DNA of 61,998 nucleotides from an uncultured Prevotellaceae bacterium. GTDB taxonomy: Bacteria; Bacteroidota; Bacteroidia; Bacteroidales; Bacteroidaceae. The stretch spans positions 1 through 61,998 of the forward strand of contig ONMI01000002.1 of NCBI GenBank assembly GCA_900318915.1, read 5' to 3'. A program made the translations under genes and the position numbers. Within the stretch, counting starts at the first letter, position 1; every line of letters begins with the position of its first letter. Shown one piece after another: positions 51,953-61,621 of this stretch. Under the pieces are notes generated by a model. It made no database searches. It saw nothing but the letters and a program-made list of their open reading frames with translations, and was not told the origin of the DNA.

Positions 51953-53599
51953 CTAAACAAATCCGCACTTCCGGTGATTGCCAGGCTGCAGCCGTTCCTC
52001 GGCACAGTAGGCATGCACTAGTGAGAGGTAGTCGGCAGGGGTACCATGCAGAATCTCATACACGGTGACCTTGCGCGCCACATTCTCTATCTGCGCCCCG
52101 CTGAAGGTGTAGGCAGCAGCCAGCTCGGCACTCTCCACCAAGGCCAACTGCGGCATCATGGCGTGCCAGATGTGCTGCCGCACCCCGGTATCGGGCTTCT
52201 CAAACTTTATTTTATAGAGGAACCGGCGCTCGAAGGCCGGGTCGAGATTGCCCTCCAGATTGGTGGTGGCGATGAGGATGCCCTCCAGATTCTCCATCTC
52301 CTGCAGAATGATGTTCTGAATGGCGTTCTCCATCTTATCGACCGCATTCTCCGCCCCCTTCTTGCGTGAGCCGATGATGGCGTCGGCCTCGTTGAAGAGC
52401 AGGATGGGCGCCACCGGCATCCGTTCCACCAGGTTGCGGTATTGGGTGAACACTGCCTGGATGTTCTTCTCCGAGTCGCCCACCCACTTGCTTTTTATCT
52501 GCGGCACATCCACGAGGAGCACCCCGCGCCCCGTTTTGCGGGCCATCTGGTATACCGTCTCGGTCTTGCCGGTACCGGGACCGCCATAGAAGAGGCAAGC
52601 CAGACCGCTGTGGAAGCCTTTCTCCTTCATGCGCCGGGAAATCTGCTGAAACTCTTCATTTCCGACAAAACCGGTCAGTTCGTCGACCTGCCGTTTCAGC
52701 ACTTCCGTATAGTATAGGGGCTTGGACACCAGGTCGGCAGGCCTTATCAGTCCGGCCACTTTCTCCTCGGCCTTACTAAGATTAAACTCTGAGAGCAGCT
52801 TGCCCTTGGCCCAGTCGGTGAGTCTGAAGCGGGTGGTGCAGGCCTGTCCGTCCTCACACACATATTCTATCAGCTTGTTTATCTGAAGCGGGTGTGTTCC
52901 CATCCGCAAGGAATTTCTCACATTCACAAACTGGACCGGTCGAGCATACAGGTCGTCAAAATCGCCGAAGAGGATGTTGTTGTCGTCGTCGTTCACGCAG
53001 TAGTGGCAGAACATGACGAGCAGCATGACGTCCATCTCGTCACCGAGTTTCAGCTCTTTCAGGTTTCGCACAAACTGCAGGTCAGGATTGCTGTCGAGCA
53101 GTTCACGCACATCCACCACGGCCCTGTCTGCCTTCAGATAGCCTTCCTTGAGGTCGGTGAAGATGATGTTGAGCCGGCTGAAGAGTTCATTGGCATCGAG
53201 CCCGGACAGCGAAGGCGGTGTGTACACCCTGTTGTGCTTCAGTTCGTTTATCACCGGTATGGGCACATCGAAACTCATCTGGTCGGAGTCGCGGTAGCGG
53301 AGCAGCTTGTGCGACACCAGCGAGTCGATGTCGTCGCCGAAGTGGAGCACGCTTATCTTGCTCACATCGAGATGTTCGGCCAGCTCGCTCATGAGGGTGT
53401 TGGCCGGTCCGTAGTGCATACAGAGCGAGAAGATGACCGCCTGCACAGGTGTCACGTCCATGCGCTGGGCCAGGTTCACCACATATTTGTTTTGGAGCAG
53501 CTCGTCGCACATTTTTGAATTTTTCGACAGGGCCACAGTGTGTTCAATACTGTCGAGCAAGTCATAGGATTTTTTCTTCACAATCGTCTTTTTAGCCAT
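51953..53599 (-). CDS. Orphan AAA+ ATPase
   Basis: A 548-residue protein. The first ~300 residues are helical with winged-helix-like character and no known enzymatic motif. The AAA+ module has Walker A YGGPGTGKTE (K345), Walker B ILLFNEADAI (Asn in place of the usual Asp, catalytic Glu kept), sensor 1 LIATTNLEGNLD and the arginine finger region PAFERRFLYKIKF. The C-terminal lid follows. The order resembles CDC48/FtsH-type modules without a protease domain. No partner gene is adjacent, so the substrate is unknown. Confidence 0.85.
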   Translation of the reverse strand: MAKKTIVKKKSYDLLDSIEHTVALSKNSKMCDELLQNKYVVNLAQRMDVTPVQAVIFSLCMHYGPANTLMSELAEHLDVSKISVLHFGDDIDSLVSHKLLRYRDSDQMSFDVPIPVINELKHNRVYTPPSLSGLDANELFSRLNIIFTDLKEGYLKADRAVVDVRELLDSNPDLQFVRNLKELKLGDEMDVMLLVMFCHYCVNDDDNNILFGDFDDLYARPVQFVNVRNSLRMGTHPLQINKLIEYVCEDGQACTTRFRLTDWAKGKLLSEFNLSKAEEKVAGLIRPADLVSKPLYYTEVLKRQVDELTGFVGNEEFQQISRRMKEKGFHSGLACLFYGGPGTGKTETVYQMARKTGRGVLLVDVPQIKSKWVGDSEKNIQAVFTQYRNLVERMPVAPILLFNEADAIIGSRKKGAENAVDKMENAIQNIILQEMENLEGILIATTNLEGNLDPAFERRFLYKIKFEKPDTGVRQHIWHAMMPQLALVESAELAAAYTFSGAQIENVARKVTVYEILHGTPADYLSLVHAYCAEERLQPGNHRKCGFV

Positions 53600-53738
53600 A
53601 ACATTTACATTTTAATCATCCTTCATCATCTTTTTACCAGGTCACAGATGCAATGATACGTTTTTTCCCCGAAAAGCAGATATTTCAGGCAAATAAAATG
53701 CAATTATATTCATCGTTACCTTTTTTTGGACAAAACAT

Positions 53739-53769
53739 TTTGCCAACTCAATTTAATTTATGAACTTTG
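53739..53769 (+). promoter_or_regulatory. Candidate korAB promoter
   Basis: TTTG at 53739-53742, 19 bp, then GAACTTTG at 53762-53769 (one mismatch to TAnnTTTG). It lies about 98 bp before the korA ATG in the 267-bp divergent gap to the AAA+ gene. The rest of the gap is AT-rich with nothing else recognised. Confidence 0.5.
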
Positions 53770-53866
53770 CAACCGCATGCCGGCTGTGTGAAGCGAGGCA
53801 AGCAGGAAATGTAACGGTGTGAAGTAGACCAACACCTTTATTAATACTATATAAATCTAATTATTT

Positions 53867-55714
53867 ATGGCAGAACAAATGAAAGTGAAAGAACTGCAGC
53901 AAGTTGTCGTGCGCTTCTCTGGCGACAGCGGCGACGGCATGCAGTTGGCCGGAAACATTTTCTCCACGGTGTCGGCCTCTGTAGGCAACGGCATCTCCAC
54001 ATTCCCCGACTATCCCGCCGACATCCGCGCCCCGCAAGGGTCGCTCACCGGTGTGAGCGGATTCCAGGTACACATCGGCTCGGGCAAGGTATACACCCCC
54101 GGCGACCAGTGCGACGTGCTGGTGGCCATGAACGCCGCCGCCCTGAAGACACAGTACCGCTTTGCCAAACCGCAGGCCACCATCATCATCGACACCGACA
54201 GCTTCGGTCCGAAAGACCTGCAGAAGGCCCAGTTTGCCAGCGACGACTACCTGGGCGAGATGGGCATCGACGCCGACCGCGTGGTGGCATGCCCCATCAC
54301 CAAGATGGTGAAAGACTGTCTGGCCGACAGCGGCATGGACAACAAGTCGGTGCTCAAGTGCCGCAACATGTTTGCCCTGGGCCTGGTGTGCTGGCTCTTC
54401 AACCGCGACCTTAACTTGGTGGCCAACTTCCTGCGCGAGAAATTCGCCAAGAAACCCGCCATCGCCGAGAACAACATCAAGGTGGTGCAGGCCGGCTTCG
54501 ACTACGGCCACAACGTGCACGCCAGCGTGCCCGCCACCTACCGCATAGAATCGACCTCGAAAGTGCCCGGCCGCTATATGGACATCACGGGCAACAAGGC
54601 TACTGCCTACGGACTGATAGCCGCCGCCGAGAAGGCAGGACTCAAGCTCTTCCTCGGCTCCTACCCCATCACCCCCGCCACCGACATCCTGCATGAGCTG
54701 TCGAAGCACAAGTCGCTCGGTGTCATCACCGTGCAGTGCGAAGACGAGGTGTCGGGCTGCGCCAGCGCCATCGGTGCCTCCTTTGCCGGTGCCCTGGCCG
54801 CCACCTCCACATCCGGCCCCGGCATCTGCCTCAAGTCGGAAGCCATGAACCTGGCCGTGATCGATGAGCTGCCCCTCGTGGTAATCGACGTGCAGCGCGG
54901 CGGTCCCTCCACTGGTCTGCCCACCAAGAGCGAGCAGACCGACCTGCTGCAGGCCCTTTACGGCCGCAACGGCGAGAGTCCCATGCCCGTGTTGGCCGCC
55001 ACCAGTCCGGCCAACTGTTTCGAGATGGCCTATGCCGCCTCGAAGATAGCCCTGGAGCACCTCACCCCCGTGGTGCTGCTCACCGACGCCTTCGTGGCCA
55101 ACGGCTCGGCCGCCTGGAAACTGCCCACGATGGACGAACTGCCCACCATAGCCCCCCACTATGTGACCCCCGAGCAGGCTGGTCACTACACCCCCTACGA
55201 GCGCGACCCGGAGACACTGGTGCGCTACTGGGCCATCCCCGGCCAGGAGGGCTACACCCACATATTGGGCGGTCTGGAGAAAGACGGCCGCACCGGCGCC
55301 ATCTCCACCGATCCCGACAATCACGACATGATGTGCCGTCTGCGCGCCGGCAAGGTGGCCCGCATACCGGTGCCCGACCTTGAGGTGGCAGGCGATGCCG
55401 ACGATGCCGACCTGCTCATCGTGGGCTTCGGCGGCACCTACGGCCATCTCTACTCCGCCATGGAAGAACTCCGCGCTAAAGGCCACAAGGTGGCCCATGC
55501 CCACTTCAGCTACATCAACCCGCTGCCCGCCAACACCGCCGAGGTGCTCACCCGCTACAAGAAGGTAGTGGTGGCCGAGCAGAATCTGGGCCAGCTGGCC
55601 GCCTATCTGCGCAGCAAGGTCGACGGTTTCGTGCCCTACCAGTTCAACGAGGTGAAGGGTCAGCCCTTCGTGGTGTCGACACTGGTCGAGGCATTCGAGT
55701 CACTTATCAAGTAA
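53867..55714 (+). CDS. korA: 2-oxoglutarate:ferredoxin oxidoreductase, alpha subunit (fused gamma domain)
   Basis: Part of the CoA-acylating 2-oxoacid:ferredoxin oxidoreductase that converts 2-oxoglutarate to succinyl-CoA in either direction. The 615-residue protein begins with the gamma domain (VVVRFSGDSGDGMQLAGNIF), followed by the alpha domain (LFLGSYPITPATDILHELSK, then VQCEDEVSGCASAIGASFAG) and GGPSTGLPTKSEQTDLLQAL. Fusion of gamma and alpha is the usual Kor/Oor arrangement of this group. The beta subunit gene follows after 22 bp. Confidence 0.92.
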   Translation: MAEQMKVKELQQVVVRFSGDSGDGMQLAGNIFSTVSASVGNGISTFPDYPADIRAPQGSLTGVSGFQVHIGSGKVYTPGDQCDVLVAMNAAALKTQYRFAKPQATIIIDTDSFGPKDLQKAQFASDDYLGEMGIDADRVVACPITKMVKDCLADSGMDNKSVLKCRNMFALGLVCWLFNRDLNLVANFLREKFAKKPAIAENNIKVVQAGFDYGHNVHASVPATYRIESTSKVPGRYMDITGNKATAYGLIAAAEKAGLKLFLGSYPITPATDILHELSKHKSLGVITVQCEDEVSGCASAIGASFAGALAATSTSGPGICLKSEAMNLAVIDELPLVVIDVQRGGPSTGLPTKSEQTDLLQALYGRNGESPMPVLAATSPANCFEMAYAASKIALEHLTPVVLLTDAFVANGSAAWKLPTMDELPTIAPHYVTPEQAGHYTPYERDPETLVRYWAIPGQEGYTHILGGLEKDGRTGAISTDPDNHDMMCRLRAGKVARIPVPDLEVAGDADDADLLIVGFGGTYGHLYSAMEELRAKGHKVAHAHFSYINPLPANTAEVLTRYKKVVVAEQNLGQLAAYLRSKVDGFVPYQFNEVKGQPFVVSTLVEAFESLIK

Positions 55715-55736
55715 CCAAAAGAAAGGAGAAAACAAC

Positions 55737-56744
55737 ATGAGCGAATATACAGCACAAGACTATAAGAAGGGCCAGCCTCGCTGGTGCCCGGGATGCGGCG
55801 ACCATTTCTTCCTCTCGTCGCTCCACAAAGCCATGGCCGAAGTGGGCGTGGCTCCCCATAACATGGCCGTAATCTCAGGCATCGGCTGCTCAAGCCGTCT
55901 GCCCTACTACGTGAGCACTTACGCCATGCAGACCATTCACGGACGCGCGGCCGCCATCGCCACAGGCGCCAAGGTGGTCAACCCCGACCTGACCATCTGG
56001 CAGGTGAGCGGCGACGGCGACGGCCTGGCCATCGGCGGCAACCACTTCATTCATGCCATGCGCCGCAACATCGACCTGAACATGATACTGCTCAACAACC
56101 GCATCTACGGTCTGACGAAAGGCCAGTACAGCCCCACGTCGCCCCGTGGCTTCGTGTCGAAATCAAGCCCCTACGGCACGGTGGAAGACCCGTTCCGCCC
56201 GGCCGAACTGTGCTTCGGCGCCCGCGGCCACTTCTTCGCCCGTGCCGTGGCCACCGATGCACCCAGCACCGTGGAGATACTGAAGGCCGCCTACTACCAC
56301 AAGGGCGCCTCGGTGTGCGAGATTCTACAGAACTGCGTGATTTTCAACAATGGTGCCTACGACCCCATCTACACCAAGGAGGGCCGCAAGAAAAACGCCA
56401 TCTATGTGGAGCACGGCAAGCCCCTCGTGTTCGGCGAGAACAATGAGTTCGGCCTCATGCAGGAAGGTTTCGGTCTGAAGGTGGTGGAGATAGGCAAGAA
56501 CGGCGTGACCCTGGACGACATTCTGGTGCACGACGCCCACTGCGAGGACGACACCCTGCAGCTGAAATTGGCCATGATGGACAACGAGCACGGATACCCC
56601 GTGGCACTGGGTGTGATACGTGATGTGGAGGCTCCCACCTACGAGGTTTCCGTGGCCGCCCAGATTGAGGAAGTGAAGGCCAAGAAACCCTATCACAACT
56701 TCATGGAACTGCTCGCCACCAACGACACCTGGGAAGTGAAATAA
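55737..56744 (+). CDS. korB: 2-oxoglutarate:ferredoxin oxidoreductase, beta subunit
   Basis: The 335-residue TPP-binding subunit. Motifs are PRWCPGCGDHFFLSSLHKA with a CxxC that helps bind the 4Fe-4S cluster, the TPP site VSGDGDGLAIGGNHF to LLNNRIYGLTKGQYSPTS, and the C-terminal CEILQNCVIFNN. The substrate is inferred to be 2-oxoglutarate from the family pairing; other 2-oxoacids cannot be excluded. A strong terminator follows. Confidence 0.92.
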   Translation: MSEYTAQDYKKGQPRWCPGCGDHFFLSSLHKAMAEVGVAPHNMAVISGIGCSSRLPYYVSTYAMQTIHGRAAAIATGAKVVNPDLTIWQVSGDGDGLAIGGNHFIHAMRRNIDLNMILLNNRIYGLTKGQYSPTSPRGFVSKSSPYGTVEDPFRPAELCFGARGHFFARAVATDAPSTVEILKAAYYHKGASVCEILQNCVIFNNGAYDPIYTKEGRKKNAIYVEHGKPLVFGENNEFGLMQEGFGLKVVEIGKNGVTLDDILVHDAHCEDDTLQLKLAMMDNEHGYPVALGVIRDVEAPTYEVSVAAQIEEVKAKKPYHNFMELLATNDTWEVK

Positions 56745-56763
56745 AAATTACAAACAATAGCTT

Positions 56764-56803
56764 AAAAAATGGAGGCCCACACATGTGAAGTCTCCATTTT
56801 TTT
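56764..56803 (+). terminator. Intrinsic terminator of korAB
   Basis: AAAAAATGGAG (56764-56774) pairs with CTCCATTTTTT (56792-56802), with an inner CACATGTG palindrome in the loop. The T-run is part of the stem's 3' arm, and the -7 box of the next gene begins only 4 bp later. Confidence 0.85.
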
Positions 56804-56805
56804 AT

Positions 56806-56813
56806 TATTTTTG
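56806..56813 (+). promoter_or_regulatory. -7 box of the GH18 gene
   Basis: TATTTTTG matches TAnnTTTG and lies 49 bp before the GH18 start. Its -33 position falls inside the korAB terminator loop, where only the weak TGTG is present. Confidence 0.5.
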
Positions 56814-56862
56814 CGACATTAATTACCTATAGAATTATCAGAACATACCTAAACCCAACAGC

Positions 56863-58392
56863 ATGAGAAAGAAAACTACAACCCTGCTGGCACTGCTGGC
56901 ACTGCTCCTGACATGGATGCCCTGCCAGGCCGATACAGACAAAATCGTGGTGGCCTATGTGGCCTCCTGGACCACCGGCCGGCTTCCCGACCCCACCCTG
57001 ATGACCCACATCAACTATGCCTTCGGACATGTGAAGAAGACCTTCGACGGCGTTGACATACAAAACCCCGACTTTCTGAAAGAAGTGGTGGCACTGAAGC
57101 AGCAGAACCCCAAACTGAAAGTGATGCTCTCCGTGGGCGGATGGACCAGCGGCAACTTCAGCGAGATGGCCGCCTCGGCACAGTACCGCCGCGCCTTTGC
57201 CAAAGACTGCCGCCGCGTGGTAGACCAATACGGGCTCGACGGCATCGACATCGACTGGGAATACCCCACCAGCAGCGTGGCCGGCATTTCCTCGTCGCCC
57301 GACGACACCGACAACTACACCTTGCTCATGCGCGACCTACGCAAGGCGCTGGGTAAGAAAAAACTGCTCACCGCCGCCACCGTGGCCGATGCCAGGTACA
57401 TCGACTTCAACGGCTGCCTGCGTTATATGGACTTTGTGAACATCATGGCCTACGATGTGGCCAACCCGCCCAAGCACCATACCACCCTGTACCGTTCGCC
57501 CCTCTCGGGCCGCATCACCGTGCAGGAGGCTGTCGAGGCTCATGTCAAGGCCGGTGTACCGGTGGAGAAGCTCACCCTGGGCATGCCACTCTACGGCCGC
57601 GGCGACCACGACAACAAGGTGCTCGACAAGTATGTGAAGACCCGCGACGCCAAGGGCCTCTACACCGAACAATGGGACAGCGTGGGCCTGGTGCCCTATC
57701 TCACCGACCGCAGCGGCCAACTGGTGTGGGGCTTCGACAATGCCGAGTCGTTGGCCGCCAAATGCCAGTTTATCCTCGACAGGGGCCTGCTGGGCGGCAT
57801 GTACTGGGAATGCACGGAAGATAACGCCCAGCTCGACGGCATGCAGACCATCTATCTGAGTCTGATGAAGAACGGCAAGGGCACACCCGCGCCGCGCCGC
57901 ATGCTGGTGATGACCGACGGCACCGACAGCGACGACACCCGCATGGGAGTGAAATGGCTCACCGATACGGGCCGGAAAATGAATGTGGAAGTGACGGAAA
58001 TGACACCCGACGAAAGCTACGAGAAAGGCTGTCTGGACCGCTACCACCTGATATACATGCTCAACGCCAACCCCTACGACTGGAGCGAGGCATGCAAGCG
58101 CGAGTTTGAACGCTACATCGATGAGGGCCACGGCAGCTACTACTGCATGCCGCATGAGAAAAAAGGGGGATGGGACTGGTATGACGACTTCTTCGACAAA
58201 GCCACCATCAACCCCGTGGCGGGATCCGTGTTCTACGCCGGCGGCGAGTACATACCCCAATACTGGACCAACACCGCCAAGACCAGCCGCAACATCTTCT
58301 ACCAGGGTAACGACAAACTGAGCCATCTGCCCATGGGACCCTTCCTGAAAATGGAGAAGGAAGCCCTGGGATGGCTGCTCAACGGCCGGTAA
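56863..58392 (+). CDS. Secreted GH18 glycosidase with ThuA-like C-terminal domain
   Basis: A 509-residue protein with a signal peptide (KTTTLLALLALLLTWMPCQA). The GH18 barrel spans about 24-330. VMLSVGGWTSGNFSEMA precedes the catalytic DGIDIDWEYP, with E133 as acid, and then FVNIMAYDVANPP and LGMPLYGRG. It could cleave chitin, chito-oligosaccharides or N-glycan cores. From about 345 a second domain (RRMLVMTDGTDSDDTRMGVK, LIYMLNANPYDWSEACKREF, RYIDEGHGSYYCMPHEKKGG) resembles the ThuA/glutamine-amidotransferase-like fold. The stop is 6 bp from the convergent upp stop. Confidence 0.88.
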   Translation: MRKKTTTLLALLALLLTWMPCQADTDKIVVAYVASWTTGRLPDPTLMTHINYAFGHVKKTFDGVDIQNPDFLKEVVALKQQNPKLKVMLSVGGWTSGNFSEMAASAQYRRAFAKDCRRVVDQYGLDGIDIDWEYPTSSVAGISSSPDDTDNYTLLMRDLRKALGKKKLLTAATVADARYIDFNGCLRYMDFVNIMAYDVANPPKHHTTLYRSPLSGRITVQEAVEAHVKAGVPVEKLTLGMPLYGRGDHDNKVLDKYVKTRDAKGLYTEQWDSVGLVPYLTDRSGQLVWGFDNAESLAAKCQFILDRGLLGGMYWECTEDNAQLDGMQTIYLSLMKNGKGTPAPRRMLVMTDGTDSDDTRMGVKWLTDTGRKMNVEVTEMTPDESYEKGCLDRYHLIYMLNANPYDWSEACKREFERYIDEGHGSYYCMPHEKKGGWDWYDDFFDKATINPVAGSVFYAGGEYIPQYWTNTAKTSRNIFYQGNDKLSHLPMGPFLKMEKEALGWLLNGR

Positions 58393-58398
58393 AGCACA

Positions 58399-59055
58399 CT
58401 ACAGCTTGCCACCGAAACAGAGATCGCCGGCATCGCCGAATCCCGGCACAATATACTTGTGCTCGTTGAGCCCCGGGTCGACTGCGGCGCACCACACAGT
58501 GGTCTCGTCGGGCATCGTGCGGCGTATGTGGTCTAAACCCTCGGGGGTGGCTATCACACAGCACACATGAATGTGCTTGGGCCGACCCTTGGTGAGAAAT
58601 GCCTTATAGCCCAGCTCCATGCTGCCACCCGTGGCCAGCATGGGGTCGGCTATAATGAGCGTCTTGCCCTCCAGGCTGGGTGTGGCCAGATATTCCACAT
58701 GGATACCCACCTCATGGTGCTCCTCGTCGACATACTCGCGGTAGGCGCTCACGAAGGCATTGCCGGCATGGTCGAACACATGCAGGAAGCCTTGATGGAA
58801 AGGCAGGCCTGCCCTGAAGATGGTGGCCAGCACCACCTTGTCGGCCGGCACGTTCATACGCGCCACACCGAGCGGGGTCTGCACGTCACGGGCCACATAC
58901 TCCATGGTCTTGGAAATCTCGAAGGCCTCCATCTCGCCAATGCGGGTGATATTGTTGCGGAAGAGCAACCGGTTCTGCTGATAGTCTCTGTCGCGTATCT
59001 CAGCCAGATACTGATTCATGACAGAGTTGGTCTCACTGAAGTTGATGATTTTCAT
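58399..59055 (-). CDS. upp: Uracil phosphoribosyltransferase
   Basis: Salvages uracil to UMP using PRPP. The 218-residue protein has the PRPP-binding loop KTLIIADPMLATGGSMELGY and the C-terminal uracil-binding region VDPGLNEHKYIVPGFGDAGD typical of Upp. The N-terminus extends a little beyond the E. coli enzyme. A -7 box TAATTTTG lies on the minus strand at 59091-59084, 29 bp before the start codon. Confidence 0.94.
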   Translation of the reverse strand: MKIINFSETNSVMNQYLAEIRDRDYQQNRLLFRNNITRIGEMEAFEISKTMEYVARDVQTPLGVARMNVPADKVVLATIFRAGLPFHQGFLHVFDHAGNAFVSAYREYVDEEHHEVGIHVEYLATPSLEGKTLIIADPMLATGGSMELGYKAFLTKGRPKHIHVCCVIATPEGLDHIRRTMPDETTVWCAAVDPGLNEHKYIVPGFGDAGDLCFGGKL

Positions 59056-59358
59056 AGTGCATGGGGAATAACATTTCCGGCCACAAAATTATATAAAATT
59101 CTGCTATTCCGCACCTACAGCTTGAGGAAAAAACACCCGTCAGGGCATTTGTCTGTCAAAAAGGTCTTTTTTTGCTAAGTGTGTATAGCAAACAGACACA
59201 GGCGGCCCGAAATTTGTAAACTTTAACCTAAAAACAAGCTGCAGAAAAGATTTTTTGTTTTTGCACACCCCGCAATTCATCAGAAATTGCTACCTTTGCA
59301 GTGGAAAAAGATTGCAAGATTATAGTATTCAACAAATTATATAATATTATTTCAAATC
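59056..59358. promoter_or_regulatory. Divergent regulatory region between upp and pckA
   Basis: This 303-bp gap has no credible gene. The minus-strand box TAATTTTG (59091-59084) serves upp. The + strand box TACCTTTG (59291-59298) serves pckA, with a leader of about 55 nt. Between them TTTGCTA (59171-59177) and TAGCAAA (59186-59192) form a 7-bp inverted repeat separated by 8 bp. This could be a dimeric regulator site upstream of pckA. Confidence 0.6.
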
Positions 59359-60972
<1,614 letters not shown>

Positions 60973-60998
60973 TCGCTTTATATACAACCTTTGTGAGA

Positions 60999-61026
60999 GA
61001 GGGAGGCATACGTGCCTTCCTCTTTT
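60999..61026 (+). terminator. Intrinsic terminator after pckA
   Basis: GAGGGAGGCA (60999-61008) pairs with TGCCTTCCTC (61013-61022) around the tetraloop TACG, with one G-T pair, followed by TTTTGTTG. The stem starts 27 bp after the pckA stop. Confidence 0.85.
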
Positions 61027-61183
61027 GTTGTAACTCTCCGGGGCACAGCCACTTCTCCCTCTTTCCATAGTATTTCGCCCAAAATATGTGTGCGCACACA
61101 GCTATTCTTTGACGTATGTCAATAAAACGGACTTTTTCAGCATTTTCAGTCCCCCCATCCATGGCCGGTATGGAAAAAGGCCG

Positions 61184-61191
61184 TATCTTTG
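61184..61191 (+). promoter_or_regulatory. -7 box upstream of the micro-ORF
   Basis: TATCTTTG matches TAnnTTTG and lies 65 bp before the ATG at 61256. No TTTG is visible at the -33 distance. Confidence 0.5.
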
Positions 61192-61255
61192 CATCGTATT
61201 CGTGAGAATACTCATTTCATTAGGTTAGTAGTTTGATAGATTTTAAGGTAAGATT

Positions 61256-61351
61256 ATGTTATTAGATTCAGAAACAACGGTGATGTTGGCGATAATGGCC
61301 GTTTCGACCATTCTCTGTATTATCACTTTGGTAAGAACCAACGTCCGTTGA
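61256..61351 (+). CDS. Candidate 31-residue single-span membrane micropeptide
   Basis: ATG at 61256 opens a 31-codon frame ending TGA at 61349-61351. The peptide begins MLLDSETTV, has one uninterrupted hydrophobic helix (MLAIMAVSTILCIITLV) and ends RTNVR, the positive-inside pattern of a real small membrane protein. It has its own -7 box 65 bp upstream and a hairpin with a T-run 12 bp downstream, so it forms a complete monocistronic unit. No homologue is recognised. A non-coding RNA using the same promoter is the alternative. Confidence 0.55.
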   Translation: MLLDSETTVMLAIMAVSTILCIITLVRTNVR

Positions 61352-61362
61352 GTTGTTTTCAG

Positions 61363-61401
61363 GAGGCCGGTGTGAGCGATTCATATCGTCCTCTTTTTTT
61401 A
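61363..61401 (+). terminator. Probable terminator after the micro-ORF
   Basis: GAGG (61363-61366) with CCTC (61390-61393), and GCGAT with ATCGT around TCAT, form a bulged hairpin followed by a run of seven T. The long T-run is the main support. Confidence 0.5.
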
Positions 61402-61517
61402 TTCCCCCAGTGGCAAATATTTGTCAAGAAACCCTAAACAGACCTTAAAAATCAATGCAAAATCGATAAATTACATAATAATGTGCAGAAAACACGTTAT
61501 AATTGCGGAATTCTGCT

Positions 61518-61525
61518 TAAATTTG
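61518..61525 (+). promoter_or_regulatory. -7 box of the terminal lipoprotein gene
   Basis: TAAATTTG matches TAnnTTTG and lies 96 bp before the ATG at 61622. The stretch 61402-61621 shows nothing else that I can support. Confidence 0.5.
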
Positions 61526-61621
61526 CAGTCAAAAAACACAAAGCGTCTGTCTGCGGAGAGGAGAGGAAAACCTATCTGCCGTGGACGATTGTGTGCTGAA
61601 AGTAAACGTTTTTTGCTACCG

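Noticed and set aside
53861-55504. A 547-codon minus-strand frame over korA
   Set aside because: Shadow of korA, whose motifs and length are complete.
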